From contig NZ_CAJXNN010000007.1 in the NCBI RefSeq assembly GCF_913057115.1, positions 36,204 to 100,203 of the forward strand: DNA of 64,000 nt, given 5' to 3'. Source of the stretch: an uncultured Roseovarius sp. Its GTDB lineage: Bacteria; Pseudomonadota; Alphaproteobacteria; Rhodobacterales; Rhodobacteraceae. Positions 43,838 through 51,509 of the stretch are shown here, in pieces. The translations under genes were made by a program, and so were the position numbers. Numbering within the stretch: position 1 is the first letter of the stretch; every line of letters starts with the position of its first letter. Below the pieces are notes generated by a model. The model was not told where the DNA came from. It did no database searches and saw only the letters and a list, made by a program, of their open reading frames with translations.

Positions 43838-44536
43838 ATGGAAAAGATCGTCATTTTGACCGGCGCGGGCATTTCCGCCGAAAGCGGTTTGGGCACCTTT
43901 CGCGATGAAGATGGGCTTTGGGCGCAGCACCGGATTGAGGATGTGGCCACGCCCGAAGGTTTCGCACGCAATCCACAGCTGGTGCATGACTTCTACAATG
44001 CCCGGCGGGCGCAGGCCGCCGAGGCCAAACCCAACCCCGCCCATGACGCCCTTGCGCGGTTGCAACGCGAGGCCAAGGGAGAGGTTGTGATCGTCACGCA
44101 GAACGTGGATGGTTTGCACGAGGCTGCGGGAGCGACAGGGGTAATGCACATGCATGGGGCACTGAACGGCGCCCTTTGCGCCGCCTGTGAGCATCGCTGG
44201 GATGCGCCTCTGGTTATGGCTCCAGACGATCATTGCCCGGCCTGTCAGGCCACGGCGACGCGGCCCGATGTCGTTTGGTTCGGTGAGATGCCTTATGACA
44301 TGGAAGAAATCTGGCGACATCTTGAAGGCGCGGATGTATTCGCTGCGATTGGGACTTCGGGGCAGGTCTATCCGGCGGCGGCCTTCGGGCAACATGCGGG
44401 GCGTGCCGGGGCGCATACGGTAGAGTTGAACCTTGAGCCTTCCGTCAACTCCCGCGACTTTGCCGAGACAAGGCACGGGCCTGCCTCAGAAGTTGTGCCG
44501 CTTTGGGTGGACGAGGAACTCACCCGCCAAAACTGA
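43838..44536 (+). CDS. cobB: NAD-dependent protein deacylase (CobB-type sirtuin)
   Basis: A 232-residue sirtuin. GAGISAESGLGTFR binds NAD, QNVD (88-91) and His106 in HMHGAL are catalytic, and Cys114, Cys117, Cys133 and Cys136 form the zinc site. Tyr53 and Arg56 (FYNAR) are the pair that marks class III sirtuins removing succinyl or malonyl groups as well as acetyl. GGAGGGGG precedes the ATG at 43838. Acetylation control of acyl-CoA synthetases such as PrpE would be a natural role, but this is inference. Confidence 0.94.
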   Translation: MEKIVILTGAGISAESGLGTFRDEDGLWAQHRIEDVATPEGFARNPQLVHDFYNARRAQAAEAKPNPAHDALARLQREAKGEVVIVTQNVDGLHEAAGATGVMHMHGALNGALCAACEHRWDAPLVMAPDDHCPACQATATRPDVVWFGEMPYDMEEIWRHLEGADVFAAIGTSGQVYPAAAFGQHAGRAGAHTVELNLEPSVNSRDFAETRHGPASEVVPLWVDEELTRQN

Positions 44537-44578
44537 TAGGCTATGCCGGGCCTGTGTCGGCCCGGCAAGGTATTGAAA

Positions 44579-45055
44579 TCAATTGGACATTTGCCCGTGA
44601 TTGTGACCGCCCATAGGTTGGCGCTCCAGATCGACAGGCACTTCGATTTCCATCTCACCCGCCTTTTCAAAGGTCAAGGTGAGGGGGATCATATCACCCT
44701 GTTCAAATGGTTCAGTAAGGCCCATGAACATGACGTGATGGCCGCCGCGCTGCATTTTGATCATCCCATCCGCAGGCAGGGCGAAACCTTCCTCCACATG
44801 CATCATTTTCATGACGCCATTGGCATCTTCCTTGTGGGTGTGCAGTTGCACGAGTTTGGAAACGGGGGAGGCCGCGCCGATCAAGCGGTCTTCGGCGTCG
44901 CCGTGGTTGTGGATCATCATGAAGGCCGCGCCGGTTTTGGCGGACATGGCCGAGGACCGGGCATAGGCATCTTCGACCATGATATCGGCGGCCATGGCCG
45001 GCAGGGCGGTGGCAAGGCTGGCGAGGGTCGCGAAGGCGATGGATTTGAAGGACAT
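44579..45055 (-). CDS. Periplasmic copper chaperone PCu(A)C
   Basis: A 158-residue secreted protein (signal peptide FATLASLATALPAMA) with a cupredoxin-like fold. The HNHGD, MMHVEEGFALPADG and GGHHVMFMGL segments give the His/Met ligands of the H-M(X)10MX21HXM motif that binds Cu(I) and delivers it to cytochrome oxidase Cu(A) or other sites. The His-rich tail GGHNHGQMSN may add a Cu(II) site. AGGAGAGACC precedes the start. The small Cys protein gene upstream is probably in the same operon. Confidence 0.93.
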   Translation of the reverse strand: MSFKSIAFATLASLATALPAMAADIMVEDAYARSSAMSAKTGAAFMMIHNHGDAEDRLIGAASPVSKLVQLHTHKEDANGVMKMMHVEEGFALPADGMIKMQRGGHHVMFMGLTEPFEQGDMIPLTLTFEKAGEMEIEVPVDLERQPMGGHNHGQMSN

Positions 45056-45097
45056 TGGTCTCTCCTGAAGTATTGAATATTGTCTGAGGTTTGTGGG

Positions 45098-45448
45098 TCA
45101 GACCGCTTCAGGAGGCGCGCGTGCGGCAAAGGCTTGTGGTGCGGATGGTTGGATTTCGTCTCTAAATTCAATGGCTTGAACTGAGGTGACCTGCGGAACC
45201 GTGGCTGCCTTCGCAAGCGGAGCAGGCACGCCATCAAGGAAGTTCAGGGCGCAGTCAGGGCAGATGTGAACTTGCCCCGTGGGTTGCCCTTCAGCATCGA
45301 CAAGAATCGTGACCGGGCCTGTCCCTGTGCAAAGCACCGCCTGCCCAACAGGCGTGGGGGCGCCACGGGCAGTCGCCATGGTCTGACTTGTAAGGGTCAG
45401 AAGCAGGGCGAGGCAAAGGGCAAGGTATGGCCGCAAGCTGCGCATCAT
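45098..45448 (-). CDS. DUF2946-like exported protein
   Basis: A 116-residue protein with an N-terminal hydrophobic export signal (LRPYLALCLALLLTLTSQTMA) and a short mature domain with Cys in VLCTG and a CxxC in HICPDCAL. This is the layout of DUF2946 proteins, which usually neighbour copper-uptake genes, as here with PCu(A)C 42 bp downstream. I start at the first of two adjacent ATGs (45448); the longer frame is unlikely. Copper binding is inference. Confidence 0.75.
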   Translation of the reverse strand: MMRSLRPYLALCLALLLTLTSQTMATARGAPTPVGQAVLCTGTGPVTILVDAEGQPTGQVHICPDCALNFLDGVPAPLAKAATVPQVTSVQAIEFRDEIQPSAPQAFAARAPPEAV

Positions 45449-45497
45449 GCCCGAGATATAGGCATTCCGCGGCACCAAAGAAAAGCGACAAAACGCA

Positions 45498-45525
45498 ACA
45501 GCCCCGACCAAAAGGACGGGGCTGT
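45498..45525 (-). terminator. Terminator of rpmB
   Basis: Read on the minus strand: ACAGCCCCG, 10-nt loop, CGGGGCTGT, then TGCGTTTTGTC. A perfect 9-bp stem, 26 bp past the rpmB stop; the T run is interrupted. Confidence 0.7.
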
Positions 45526-45551
45526 CAAAACAATTCTAAAAAACGCGTTGC

Positions 45552-45842
45552 TTAGGCGCTCGGGGCCTGTGCTTTGGCGATTTCTTTCTTCACTTTCAGA
45601 GCGTTGGCCGACAGTTCGGTGTCTTTTGCCTTGGCAAGGTAGCCGTCCAGACCACCGCGGTGGTCGACGCTGCGCAGGGCAGAAGCAGTGATTCGCAGCT
45701 TGATCGCGCGGCCCAGGGTTTCGGACTGCAACGACACGTCCTGCAGGTTGGGCAGGTAGCGGCGCTTGGTTTTGTTGTTGGCGTGGCTGGAGTTGTTGCC
45801 AACCATCGGGCCTTTTCCGGTCAGTTCGCAGCGGCGCGACAT
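45552..45842 (-). CDS. rpmB: 50S ribosomal protein L28
   Basis: A 96-residue ribosomal protein. [37 protein letters not shown] N terminus and the later [21 protein letters not shown] region are characteristic of the long alphaproteobacterial form. The start at 45842 gives the canonical MSRRCE. Monocistronic with its own terminator. The 286-bp gap upstream holds the CGTACG module. Confidence 0.97.
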   Translation of the reverse strand: MSRRCELTGKGPMVGNNSSHANNKTKRRYLPNLQDVSLQSETLGRAIKLRITASALRSVDHRGGLDGYLAKAKDTELSANALKVKKEIAKAQAPSA

Positions 45843-46001
45843 GGGCTTTTCCTCGTGTTTGCTGGGGCTTAACGAAGCCCTGCTCAATACAAACGGGCAC
45901 CGCCATAGGCAGCGCCCCGAATTCATCACCGGGTCTTTAGGGGGAAACGGGGAGGGCGTCAAGGGATTCGGCGCGGCCTTTGTCAAGGGCGCGCCAGGTT
46001 T

Positions 46002-46079
46002 CGTACGACTCGTACGCCCGAGGGGGGAGTTTCGTACGAAAATCCGCAGGCTGCAAAAAACTTTCGTACGAGTCGTACG
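46002..46079 (+). repeat. CGTACG-spaced module, copy D
   Basis: CGTACG at 46002, 46011, 46033, 46065 and 46074, so gaps of 3, 16, 26 and 3 bp. The outer pairs CGTACGACTCGTACG and CGTACGAGTCGTACG are mutually complementary, which makes the ends inverted repeats. Lies between divergent rpmB and the cupin gene. Confidence 0.8.
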
Positions 46080-46128
46080 GTTTGGCGCTATTTTCGGGCG
46101 GTGAGGCAATGACAAGGGAGGTGCAACA

Positions 46129-46536
46129 ATGAAGATCATGCGAGCCGGAGAGCGGCCTTGCAGACTGGCCAATCCGGAGTGGTTCACCGGACGGGTTTGG
46201 CAAGAGCCGGTGGTCGAGGCCGAGGCCCCGGCGCGGCTGCGCGCCCTGAAGGTGACCTTTGACCCCGAAGCGCGCACCGCGTGGCACACCCATCCCTTGG
46301 GGCAGACCTTGCATGTCTTGTCGGGTGTCGGGCTGGTGGGCCTGCGCGGCGAGCCGCCGAAGGTGATCCGCCCGGGTGATACGGTCTGGATTCCGCCGGG
46401 GGTGGAGCACTGGCACGGCGCCGCGCCAGACAGCCAGATGTGTCACCTCGCCATGCAGGAGGCCGACGATGCGGGCCGGGTGGCCGATTGGCTGGATCAG
46501 GTGAGTGATGCGGAGTATCGCCGGACCACGCGATAG
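46129..46536 (+). CDS. Cupin domain protein
   Basis: A 135-residue single-domain cupin. Motif 1 appears as [19 protein letters not shown] and motif 2 as [16 protein letters not shown], which give the His/Glu-type metal ligands (here His-His-Gln and His). Related YhhW/carboxymuconolactone-linked cupins handle small aromatic or sugar ligands; no substrate is evident. GGGAGGTGCAAC precedes the start. It ends at a long hairpin shared with the convergent GST gene. Confidence 0.88.
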   Translation: MKIMRAGERPCRLANPEWFTGRVWQEPVVEAEAPARLRALKVTFDPEARTAWHTHPLGQTLHVLSGVGLVGLRGEPPKVIRPGDTVWIPPGVEHWHGAAPDSQMCHLAMQEADDAGRVADWLDQVSDAEYRRTTR

Positions 46537-46636
46537 CGCGGTCGGTTTACCGTTTGGCAAGCCTTCTGTGGCGCAATGCGATGGATAGCCTGCCTTGGGG
46601 GCGCTGCCCCTGCCGCCCTTTGGGCGACTCCCCCTA

Positions 46637-46688
46637 GGGTATTTGGGCCAAGAAAAAACCGGCCTGCTTTTTCTTGGCAAAAATACCC
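46637..46688. repeat. Long hairpin between convergent cupin and GST genes
   Basis: GGGTATTT (46637-46644) + GCCAAGAAAAA pairs with TTTTTCTTGGC (46668-46678) + AAATACCC (46681-46688). Same architecture as the GCCTCCGGC hairpins but different arms. A GGGGGCGCTGCCCC hairpin lies just left of it (46597-46610). Confidence 0.75.
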
Positions 46689-46726
46689 ATAGAGCCACGC
46701 CTGACCCTTGCGGCAGGGTTGTTATT

Positions 46727-47704
46727 TCAAGGGCCGCGCCCGTGGTCCGACATCAGGTCAAGCTGTGGGCCAATGGGCACGATGCGGTGCGGGTTGATGG
46801 TGTCGTGGCTATAGTAGTAGTGCCGGGTGATGTGGTCGAAGTTCACCGTCTCGGCCACGCCGGGCCATTGGTAAAGCTCGCGCAGGTAGCCCCAGAGGTT
46901 GGGGTAGTCGACGATGCGGGCGCGGTTGCATTTGAAGTGGCCGTGATAGACGGCGTCAAAACGGATGAGGGTGGTGAAAAGCCGCCAGTCGGCCTCGGTC
47001 AGCCTGTCGCCCATGATATAGCGGTTTTCGCCAAGCCGTTCCTCTAGCCAATCGAGGCTATCGAAGAGAGGATGGACCGCTTCTTCATAGGCCTCTTGGG
47101 TGGTGGCGAAGCCGGATTTGTAGACGCCGTTGTTGACGGTGTCGTAGATGCGGGCGTTCACAGGCTCGATCGCCTCGCGCAGGTCTTTGGGCCAGTAGTC
47201 ATCGGTGTTGCCGGTGATCTCGTCGAAGGCCGAATTGAACATGCGGATGATCTCGGCCGATTCGTTGGAGACGATGGTTTCGCGGGTTTTGTCCCAGAGG
47301 ATTGGCACGGTGACGCGGCCCGAGGCGTCGGGCTTGGCTTTGGTGTAAAGCTCGCGGGCATAATCAAACCCATAGAGGTCATCGCCAGTGGCCCCGGGGT
47401 AGTCGGTGCGGAATTCCCACCCGTCCGAGAGCATATCGGGGTGAACAGCGGACATGCCGATATGCGGCTCAAGACCCTTGAGCGTGCGGAAGATCAATGT
47501 GCGATGGGCCCAAGGACAGGCGAGAGAGACATAAAGATGGTAACGCCCTGATTCTGCGGCAAAACCGCCCTCGCCACTGGGGCCGGGTGCGCCATCTGCG
47601 GTGATCCAGTTGCGGAATTTCGAGGTGTCGCGTTGGAATTTGCCACCGGTGCTGTCGGTGTCATACCAGCGGTCGTGCCATTCGCCGTCGATGAGTAGTC
47701 CCAT
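46727..47704 (-). CDS. Glutathionyl-hydroquinone reductase (Xi-class GST, YqjG type)
   Basis: A 325-residue Xi-class glutathione transferase reducing glutathionyl-hydroquinones. Cys63 in LACPWAHR is the catalytic Cys, in the same position as in characterised members. WEFRTDYPGATGDDLYGFDYARELY, VPILWDKTRETIVSNESAEIIRMFN and the C-terminal YPNLWGYLRELYQWPGVAETV also match. I start at 47704; AAAGGAGGCGC precedes it. Confidence 0.93.
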   Translation of the reverse strand: MGLLIDGEWHDRWYDTDSTGGKFQRDTSKFRNWITADGAPGPSGEGGFAAESGRYHLYVSLACPWAHRTLIFRTLKGLEPHIGMSAVHPDMLSDGWEFRTDYPGATGDDLYGFDYARELYTKAKPDASGRVTVPILWDKTRETIVSNESAEIIRMFNSAFDEITGNTDDYWPKDLREAIEPVNARIYDTVNNGVYKSGFATTQEAYEEAVHPLFDSLDWLEERLGENRYIMGDRLTEADWRLFTTLIRFDAVYHGHFKCNRARIVDYPNLWGYLRELYQWPGVAETVNFDHITRHYYYSHDTINPHRIVPIGPQLDLMSDHGRGP

Positions 47705-47872
47705 GATGCGCCTCCTTTCGGTGAAAACTAGGTGAGCGCGCCGGGGGCAAACAGCCCTGTGGCCGCGCAGGGTTCGTGCGGGCCTGCACATGTCGCGGGC
47801 CGTGCGTGGTGTGGCGTTTCTCGGTTTGCGCGTGGGGCTTGGGGGGCGTATACGGAGGGGGACGATGCCCCG

Positions 47873-47976
47873 AGGGGCCGGAAAGGTGTGCAGGGAGGAC
47901 CGACCCAAGCCGGGGGTCTTGGCCTGAGATCGTCAGGCGGTTTTCGGGCCGCGACCCTCCTTTCCGGGGCCTCAAG
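47873..47976 (+). ncRNA. Candidate structured leader before the cobalamin operon
   Basis: In the 300-bp gap 47705-48004, GAGGGGCCGGAAAGG (near 47873) pairs at 13 of 15 positions with CCTTTCCGGGGCCTC (to 47976). Inside are GACCC..GGGTC or CCAAG..CTTGG and CCTGA..TCAGG hairpins. No B12 box is seen, so it is not a standard cobalamin riboswitch. No gene is recognised in the gap. Confidence 0.35.
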
Positions 47977-48004
47977 GGGCGAGGTGGTAAAAGGGGGAAA
48001 TCCC

Positions 48005-48229
48005 ATGAAACACGCAATTCTTTTGGTAGCGCTTTTGGCGGCCAGTGGTGCGCAGGCGCATCCCGGGCATTTGGCCGAAGTGGCGGGGCACGGTCATTGG
48101 CTGGGTGCCGCAGCACTTGGTGCGGCGATTGCCATCGGGCTTTGGGCCGGGCTGAAGGGCCGCAAGGATGAGGCCACGGAAGAGGCCGAGGGCGATGAGG
48201 CCGCCGACGAAGAATTGCAGGAGGCCTGA
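48005..48229 (+). CDS. Small exported protein leading the cobalamin operon
   Basis: A 74-residue protein with a signal peptide (HAILLVALLAASGAQA), then HPGHLAEVAGHGHW rich in His, one further membrane helix (LGAAALGAAIAIGLWAGL) and an acidic tail of Glu/Asp. The layout resembles small cobalt-associated membrane proteins of Rhodobacterales (DUF6732-like). It lies 4 bp before the cobaltochelatase gene. A role in cobalt uptake is inferred from position and His content. Confidence 0.75.
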   Translation: MKHAILLVALLAASGAQAHPGHLAEVAGHGHWLGAAALGAAIAIGLWAGLKGRKDEATEEAEGDEAADEELQEA

Positions 48230-48233
48230 GCGT

Positions 48234-49505
48234 ATGGTCAAGACTGGTGTGATGATCTGTGGGCATGGCTCTCGTAGTCAGTCGGCGGTGGATGAATTTG
48301 CGACTTTGGCCGAGAAGCTGCCGCCCTATCTGCCCAAAGATTGGGAGATGGAGTACGGCTATCTCGAATTTGCCAATCCGGTCATTCGTGACGGTCTGGA
48401 CAAGCTGCGCGAGGCGGGGTGCGAGCGTATCTTGGCGGTGCCGGGGATGCTTTTCGCCGCGATGCATTCCAAGAACGATATTCCCACGGTTTTGAACACC
48501 TATGCCACCAAGCACGGCATCAATGTGCAGTATGGCCGGGAATTGGGGGTGGACCCCAAGATGATCGCCGCCGCCGGTGGCCGCATTCAGGAGGCTGTTG
48601 AGCGCGCCAATGCCGAGGCCGGCGACGTGTCGTTGCATGACACTTGCCTGGTGGTCATTGGGCGGGGCGCGTCGGACCCCGATGCCAATGGCAATGTCGC
48701 CAAGATCGCCCGGATGTTGCAGGAGGGCATGGGCTTTGGCTGGTGCGAGGTGGGGTATTCGGGTGTGACCTTCCCACTGGTGGAGCCGTGCCTGCAGCAT
48801 GTGGCGAAGCTGGGTTACAAGCGGGTGATCGTTTTCCCGTATTTCCTGTTTTCGGGCATTCTGATTGACCGGATTTATGGCTTTACCGATCAGGTGGCGG
48901 CCGAGCATCCGGAAACCCAGTTTTTCAAGGCGGGCTATCTGGGGGATCATCCCAAGGTTCTGGAAACCTTTGCCGAGCGGGTGATGGAACAGACCAGTGC
49001 GACGCCGCCGCCCAACTGTGGCACCTGCCAGTACCGCACGCAGGTTTTGGCCATCGAGGGCGAGGGCGCGCGGGAAATCACGCCCGAGCAACGCCGCGCC
49101 TTGGCCGAAGCCAAGGGCGCGGGCCATGTGGCCTTTAGCGATGTGCCGCCGCCCACTTGCGTGTTGTGCAAGTATCGCACCACCATTCTGGGGTTCGAGG
49201 CCGAGGTGGGGGCTGTGCAGGAAAGCCACCACCACCATGTGGAAGGGCAAGGGGCCAGTGCGCCGGGCTCGAACGTGGCGGATTGCACCCTCTGCGATAC
49301 CTTCTGCACGGGGCTTTGCCGCTTGGAAGGGCAGGGGCATCACCACCACCATCATCACCACGATCATGGGCATGATCACGGTCACGATCATCACCACCAC
49401 CATCACGATCATGATCACGACCATCACCACCATCATCACCATGCCGAGTATCCGCATGCCGACCACCCGCATGGGCCGGAGAGCGCGCGGAAAACCCGGG
49501 CCTGA
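48234..49505 (+). CDS. cbiX: Sirohydrochlorin cobaltochelatase CbiX with His-rich tail
   Basis: A 423-residue chelatase inserting cobalt into a sirohydrochlorin-type ring. Two CbiX half-domains make the first 260 residues; His11 (ICGHGSR) and His78 (FAAMHSKND) are likely metal ligands. Then come three Cys motifs (CGTCQYRT, CVLCKYRT, CTLCDTFCTGLC), which may hold Fe-S or zinc, and a tail where 27 of residues 369-403 are His. Such tails bind or store metal. The gene is close-coupled with the small protein upstream. CobH follows after 72 bp with a half-repeat in between. Confidence 0.92.
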   Translation: MVKTGVMICGHGSRSQSAVDEFATLAEKLPPYLPKDWEMEYGYLEFANPVIRDGLDKLREAGCERILAVPGMLFAAMHSKNDIPTVLNTYATKHGINVQYGRELGVDPKMIAAAGGRIQEAVERANAEAGDVSLHDTCLVVIGRGASDPDANGNVAKIARMLQEGMGFGWCEVGYSGVTFPLVEPCLQHVAKLGYKRVIVFPYFLFSGILIDRIYGFTDQVAAEHPETQFFKAGYLGDHPKVLETFAERVMEQTSATPPPNCGTCQYRTQVLAIEGEGAREITPEQRRALAEAKGAGHVAFSDVPPPTCVLCKYRTTILGFEAEVGAVQESHHHHVEGQGASAPGSNVADCTLCDTFCTGLCRLEGQGHHHHHHHHDHGHDHGHDHHHHHHDHDHDHHHHHHHAEYPHADHPHGPESARKTRA

Positions 49506-49521
49506 GCCTTTCTTCTTTTTT

Positions 49522-49541
49522 GAAATATCCCCGCCGGAGGC
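49522..49541 (-). repeat. Half-copy of the GCCTCCGGCGGGAGTATTT repeat in the cob operon
   Basis: On the minus strand reads CCTCCGGCGGGGATATTTC followed by AAAAAAGAAG; only one arm of the hairpin is present. Lies between cbiX and cobH. Confidence 0.6.
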
Positions 49542-49577
49542 TGTCCTGCGGGGGCCACATAGCGAAGGGCTAAGGCC

Positions 49578-50216
49578 GTGCGTCCCTACGAAAAGAACCC
49601 CAAAGCCATCTATGCCGAGAGCTTTGCCACCGTCCGCCGTGAGGCCCGGTTGGAGCGTTTCGGGCCGGGGATGGAGGCGCTTGCCATCAGGTTGATCCAT
49701 GCCTGCGGTATGGTGGAAGTCGCTGACCGGTTGGCCTTTTCACCCGGGGCCTATGAGGCGGGTCGTGCGGCTTTGCAGGCGGGTGCGCCGGTGCTGTGTG
49801 ATTGCGAGATGGTTGGTGCGGGGATTATCCGGCGGTATTTGCCCGCTGGCAACGAAGTGATCGTCACGCTGAACGACCCGAAGGTGCCGGGCATTGCGGC
49901 GGGGATTGGGAACACGCGTTCGGCGGCGGCGGTGGAGTTGTGGGCCGAGCATCTGGAAGGCGCGGTGGTGGCCATTGGCAATGCGCCCACGGCGCTGTTC
50001 CATTTGTTGGAATTGCTGGACGAGGGCGCGCCGAAACCGGCGGTGATCCTTGGCTTTCCGGTGGGGTTCGTGGGGGCAGCCGAAAGCAAGGCGGAACTGG
50101 CCGACAATCCGCGCGGCTGTGACTTTGTCGCCCTGCGCGGGCGGCGCGGTGGGTCGGCCATAGCCTCGGCGGCGGTGAATGCCTTGGCCGCCGGATTGCC
50201 GGAGATTGCGAAATGA
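49578..50216 (+). CDS. cobH: Precorrin-8X methylmutase
   Basis: A 212-residue enzyme moving a methyl group from C11 to C12 to form hydrogenobyrinate. RLIHACGMVEVADRLAFSP carries the catalytic His43; DCEMVGAGI, GNAPTALFHLLEL and GFPVGFVGAAESKAEL are family strings. The GTG start at 49578 gives the usual N terminus MRPYEKNPKAIYAESF. It overlaps cobL by 4 bp. Confidence 0.95.
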   Translation: MRPYEKNPKAIYAESFATVRREARLERFGPGMEALAIRLIHACGMVEVADRLAFSPGAYEAGRAALQAGAPVLCDCEMVGAGIIRRYLPAGNEVIVTLNDPKVPGIAAGIGNTRSAAAVELWAEHLEGAVVAIGNAPTALFHLLELLDEGAPKPAVILGFPVGFVGAAESKAELADNPRGCDFVALRGRRGGSAIASAAVNALAAGLPEIAK

Positions 50217-51430
50217 GTGTGAGCGACATGAAAGAGCCGTGGCTGCATATCGTGGGGATCGGCGAGGATGGTATGGAGGGCCTGCTGCCCGCCACCCGCG
50301 CCGTTGTGGAGGCCGCCGAGGTGATTGTCGGCGGGGACCGGCATCACAAGCTGTCGGACAATGTCACGGCTGAGCGCGTGGCCTGGCCCAGCCCCTTCAA
50401 TGCGTTGATCGAGATGCTGGAAGGCTTCAAGGGCCGCCGGGTCGTGGTACTGGCGACGGGGGACCCTTTGTGGTTTTCGGTCGGTGCGCGGATCGGGCGT
50501 GAGATTGACCCGGGTGAGATCACCTATCACCCGCAACTCTCGGCTTTTCAGTTGGCGGCGGCGCGCATGGGGTGGTCTTTGCCGGATGTGGAAACGCTGA
50601 CGGTGCATGGCCGGCCCGTGGAGCAGATGATCGCCTTTATCCAGCCCGATGCGCGGCTGTTGATCCTGACCACAGGGGCGGAGACCCCGGCGCAGATTGC
50701 CGGGTTCCTGACCGAGCGGGGCTTTGGCCGATCCAAGCTGACTGTCTTGGCCAATATGGGCGGGGCCGAAGAAGCGCGGTTCGACGGGGTTGCCGAAGAC
50801 TGGGACCATGAGGTGCCGGCCTTCAATACCATGGCGGTGGAATGCATCGCCGCCCCCGATGCCGCGCTTTTGCCGCGCGTGCCGGGGCTGGCCGATGAGC
50901 TGTTCCAGCATGATGGGACGATGACCAAGCAGGAAGTGCGCGCGGCCACGCTGGCCAAGCTGATGCCGATGCGGGGGGCTTTGTTGTGGGATATCGGCAC
51001 CGGCTGTGGCTCGGTCGCGGTGGAGTGGATGCGCGGGGCGCGCTATGCGCGGGCGATTGGTATTGAGCCACGAGCGGATCGGCGGGCCATGGCGGCGGCG
51101 AATGCGCTGGCGCTGGGTGTGCCGAAGCTGGAATTGGTCGAGGGCCGGGTGCCGGAGGCTTTGGACGGGTTGGCCGCGCCCGATGCGGTGTTCATCGGTG
51201 GCGGTTTGAGCCGTGAGACATTTGAGGCGGCATGGGGCGCGCTGCGGCCGCTGGGGCGGATGGTGTGCAATGCGGTGACGCTTGAGAGCGAGGCGCTGCT
51301 TTTGGAGTTGCACAAGGAGCGCGGTGGACAGCTTGTGAAGCTGATGGTCAACCGGGCCGAGCCTGTGGGCGGCCTGACCGGGTGGCGGCCCTTGATGCCA
51401 GTCACCCAGTGGAGCCTTGTGAAGCGATGA
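50213..51430 (+). CDS. cobL: Precorrin-6Y C5,15-methyltransferase (decarboxylating)
   Basis: A 405-residue bifunctional enzyme. The N-terminal CbiE-like domain (about 8-205) has GIGEDGMEGL and LATGDPLWFSVG; the C-terminal CbiT-like domain (about 235-400) has LWDIGTGCGSVAVEW as its SAM motif and LVEGRVPEALDGL. It methylates C5 and C15 and decarboxylates the acetate at C12. The start overlaps the cobH stop (ATGA). Confidence 0.95.
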   Translation: MSVSDMKEPWLHIVGIGEDGMEGLLPATRAVVEAAEVIVGGDRHHKLSDNVTAERVAWPSPFNALIEMLEGFKGRRVVVLATGDPLWFSVGARIGREIDPGEITYHPQLSAFQLAAARMGWSLPDVETLTVHGRPVEQMIAFIQPDARLLILTTGAETPAQIAGFLTERGFGRSKLTVLANMGGAEEARFDGVAEDWDHEVPAFNTMAVECIAAPDAALLPRVPGLADELFQHDGTMTKQEVRAATLAKLMPMRGALLWDIGTGCGSVAVEWMRGARYARAIGIEPRADRRAMAAANALALGVPKLELVEGRVPEALDGLAAPDAVFIGGGLSRETFEAAWGALRPLGRMVCNAVTLESEALLLELHKERGGQLVKLMVNRAEPVGGLTGWRPLMPVTQWSLVKR

Positions 51431-51462
51431 TCGGGCGGTTGCGCATTTGGCGGGGGTTGGAT

Positions 51463-51499
51463 GCCTCCGGCGGGAGTATTTTGGGAAAGATGAAGCCGG
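51463..51499 (+). repeat. Half-copy of the GCCTCCGGCGGGAGTATTT repeat before cobI
   Basis: GCCTCCGGCGGGAGTATTT then GGGAAAGATGAAGCC, identical in most positions to the left arm at 5984-6017. The right arm is missing; the element ends 10 bp before the cobI start. Confidence 0.7.
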
Positions 51500-51509
51500 G
51501 GGCTGCGCT

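Noticed and set aside
47705..48004. Cobalamin riboswitch before the cob operon
   Set aside because: Expected in position, but the B12-box and the other conserved segments are not seen; only a different stem structure is.
49339..49443. Tandem CAC/CAT/GAT repeats as a possible CRISPR or satellite
   Set aside because: The triplets are in frame and encode the His/Asp-rich tail of CbiX; there are no spacers.
49751..51313. A 520-residue minus-strand open frame
   Set aside because: Antisense to cobH and cobL; composition is Pro/Arg/His-rich as in other shadow frames.
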